Both the position numbers and the translations under genes were made by a program. 20,658 nucleotides of DNA from DASRBN01 sp035294305 (GTDB taxonomy: Bacteria > Chloroflexota > Ktedonobacteria > Ktedonobacterales > Ktedonobacteraceae), in the NCBI GenBank assembly GCA_035294305.1, contig DATGLD010000010.1, positions 1 to 20,658 of the forward strand, written 5' to 3'. The notes beneath the pieces were generated by a model, which was not told where the DNA came from, searched no databases, and saw only the letters and a program-made list of their open reading frames with translations. Each line of letters starts with the position of its first letter. Position 1 is the first letter of the stretch. Positions 20,546 to 20,658 of the stretch are shown piece by piece.

Positions 20546-20658
20546 TGTCTAAAGACGAAAAAGCGACTACAGTAAAGCCATGACGCCCGAAGAAGAACAG
20601 CTGCGACAAGAGAATAGCCGCTTGCAGGAGCAAGTCCGTCGGCAACAGGAGCTGATCG
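20546..20658 (+). mobile_element. Left end of an insertion sequence, probably IS66-like (partial)
   Basis: The transposase-like gene at 20580 has almost no upstream space before the promoter of the divergent gene, and TGTCTAAAGACGAAAAAG near 20546 is the most likely inverted-repeat start. The exact boundary cannot be set without the other end of the element, which lies outside the window. Confidence 0.4.
20580..20658 (+). CDS. N-terminus of an IS66-type transposase (partial)
   Basis: ATG 20580 opens MTPEEEQLRQENSRLQEQVR followed by RQQELI at the window edge. The sequence is a heptad-type, Glu/Gln/Arg-rich coiled coil with a T-P-E-E-E start, the common N-terminal leader of IS66-family transposases in Chloroflexota and related groups (from memory). 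With 26 codons visible, other coiled-coil proteins cannot be excluded. No clear ribosome binding site precedes it (only weakly AGTAAAGCC). Confidence 0.5.
   Translation, partial: MTPEEEQLRQENSRLQEQVRRQQELI

Overview
This 20.7 kb stretch looks like an accessory, gene-sparse segment of a Chloroflexota chromosome, most likely Ktedonobacteria. That placement is inference. It rests on the broken regulator N-terminus (a leader type I associate with Ktedonobacteria LuxR/STAND regulators), an IS66-like leader, paralogous VOC, LLM and DinB genes, a SNF2-SWIM pair, and mixed base composition. There are no ribosomal, tRNA or CRISPR sequences. The window is bracketed by insertion sequences: the 3' end of an ISL3-type element at the left edge and the start of a coiled-coil, IS66-like transposase at the right edge.

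Left part (1-4080). The ISL3-type end lies inside, and truncates, a minus-strand regulator gene whose promoter is still visible. Next come two copies of a TTCACCC...GGGTGAA dyad repeat, a 69-aa orphan peptide gene, a 178-aa orphan gene, a compact 70-bp palindrome, a Cys-type sulfatase, a remnant of an F420/FMN split-barrel (PPOX) gene, and a GrpB-family nucleotidyltransferase gene.

Middle part (4080-14560). An Hsp20 gene sits behind four 11-bp-phased repeats, a promoter and a ~200-nt structured leader. It is followed by a DoxX-family membrane protein, which shares a bidirectional terminator with a convergent LLM flavin/F420 oxidoreductase. A two-gene operon encodes a 1050-aa SNF2-type helicase and a SWIM zinc-finger partner. 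Then come a two-domain extradiol-dioxygenase-like VOC protein, a DAO-type FAD oxidoreductase, and an exported alpha/beta hydrolase.

Right part (14640-20658). Two adjacent MITE-like inverted-repeat elements, one with a clean 9-bp flanking duplication, precede a small FYVE-like zinc-finger gene under an operator-overlapped promoter. A PerR-like Fur-family regulator and a VIT1/CCC1-like metal transporter form a minus-strand operon. It has a consensus sigma-70 promoter, a near-consensus Fur box and a second 7-1-7 palindrome, a convincing self-regulated metal/oxidant module. A VOC protein and an isochorismatase-fold protein lacking the nucleophilic cysteine form a second operon with its own 24-bp operator. 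A truncated metallophosphoesterase is fused in frame to a complete DinB gene that keeps its own promoter and RBS. The window ends with a one-TM, TPR-like protein and the IS66-like start.

The best leads are the PerR-VIT control region, the FYVE-like bacterial finger, the phased repeats and leader of hsp20, the MITE pair, the phosphoesterase-DinB deletion fusion, and the orphan peptide/178-aa gene pair. No complete new defence or biosynthetic system is demonstrable from sequence alone.
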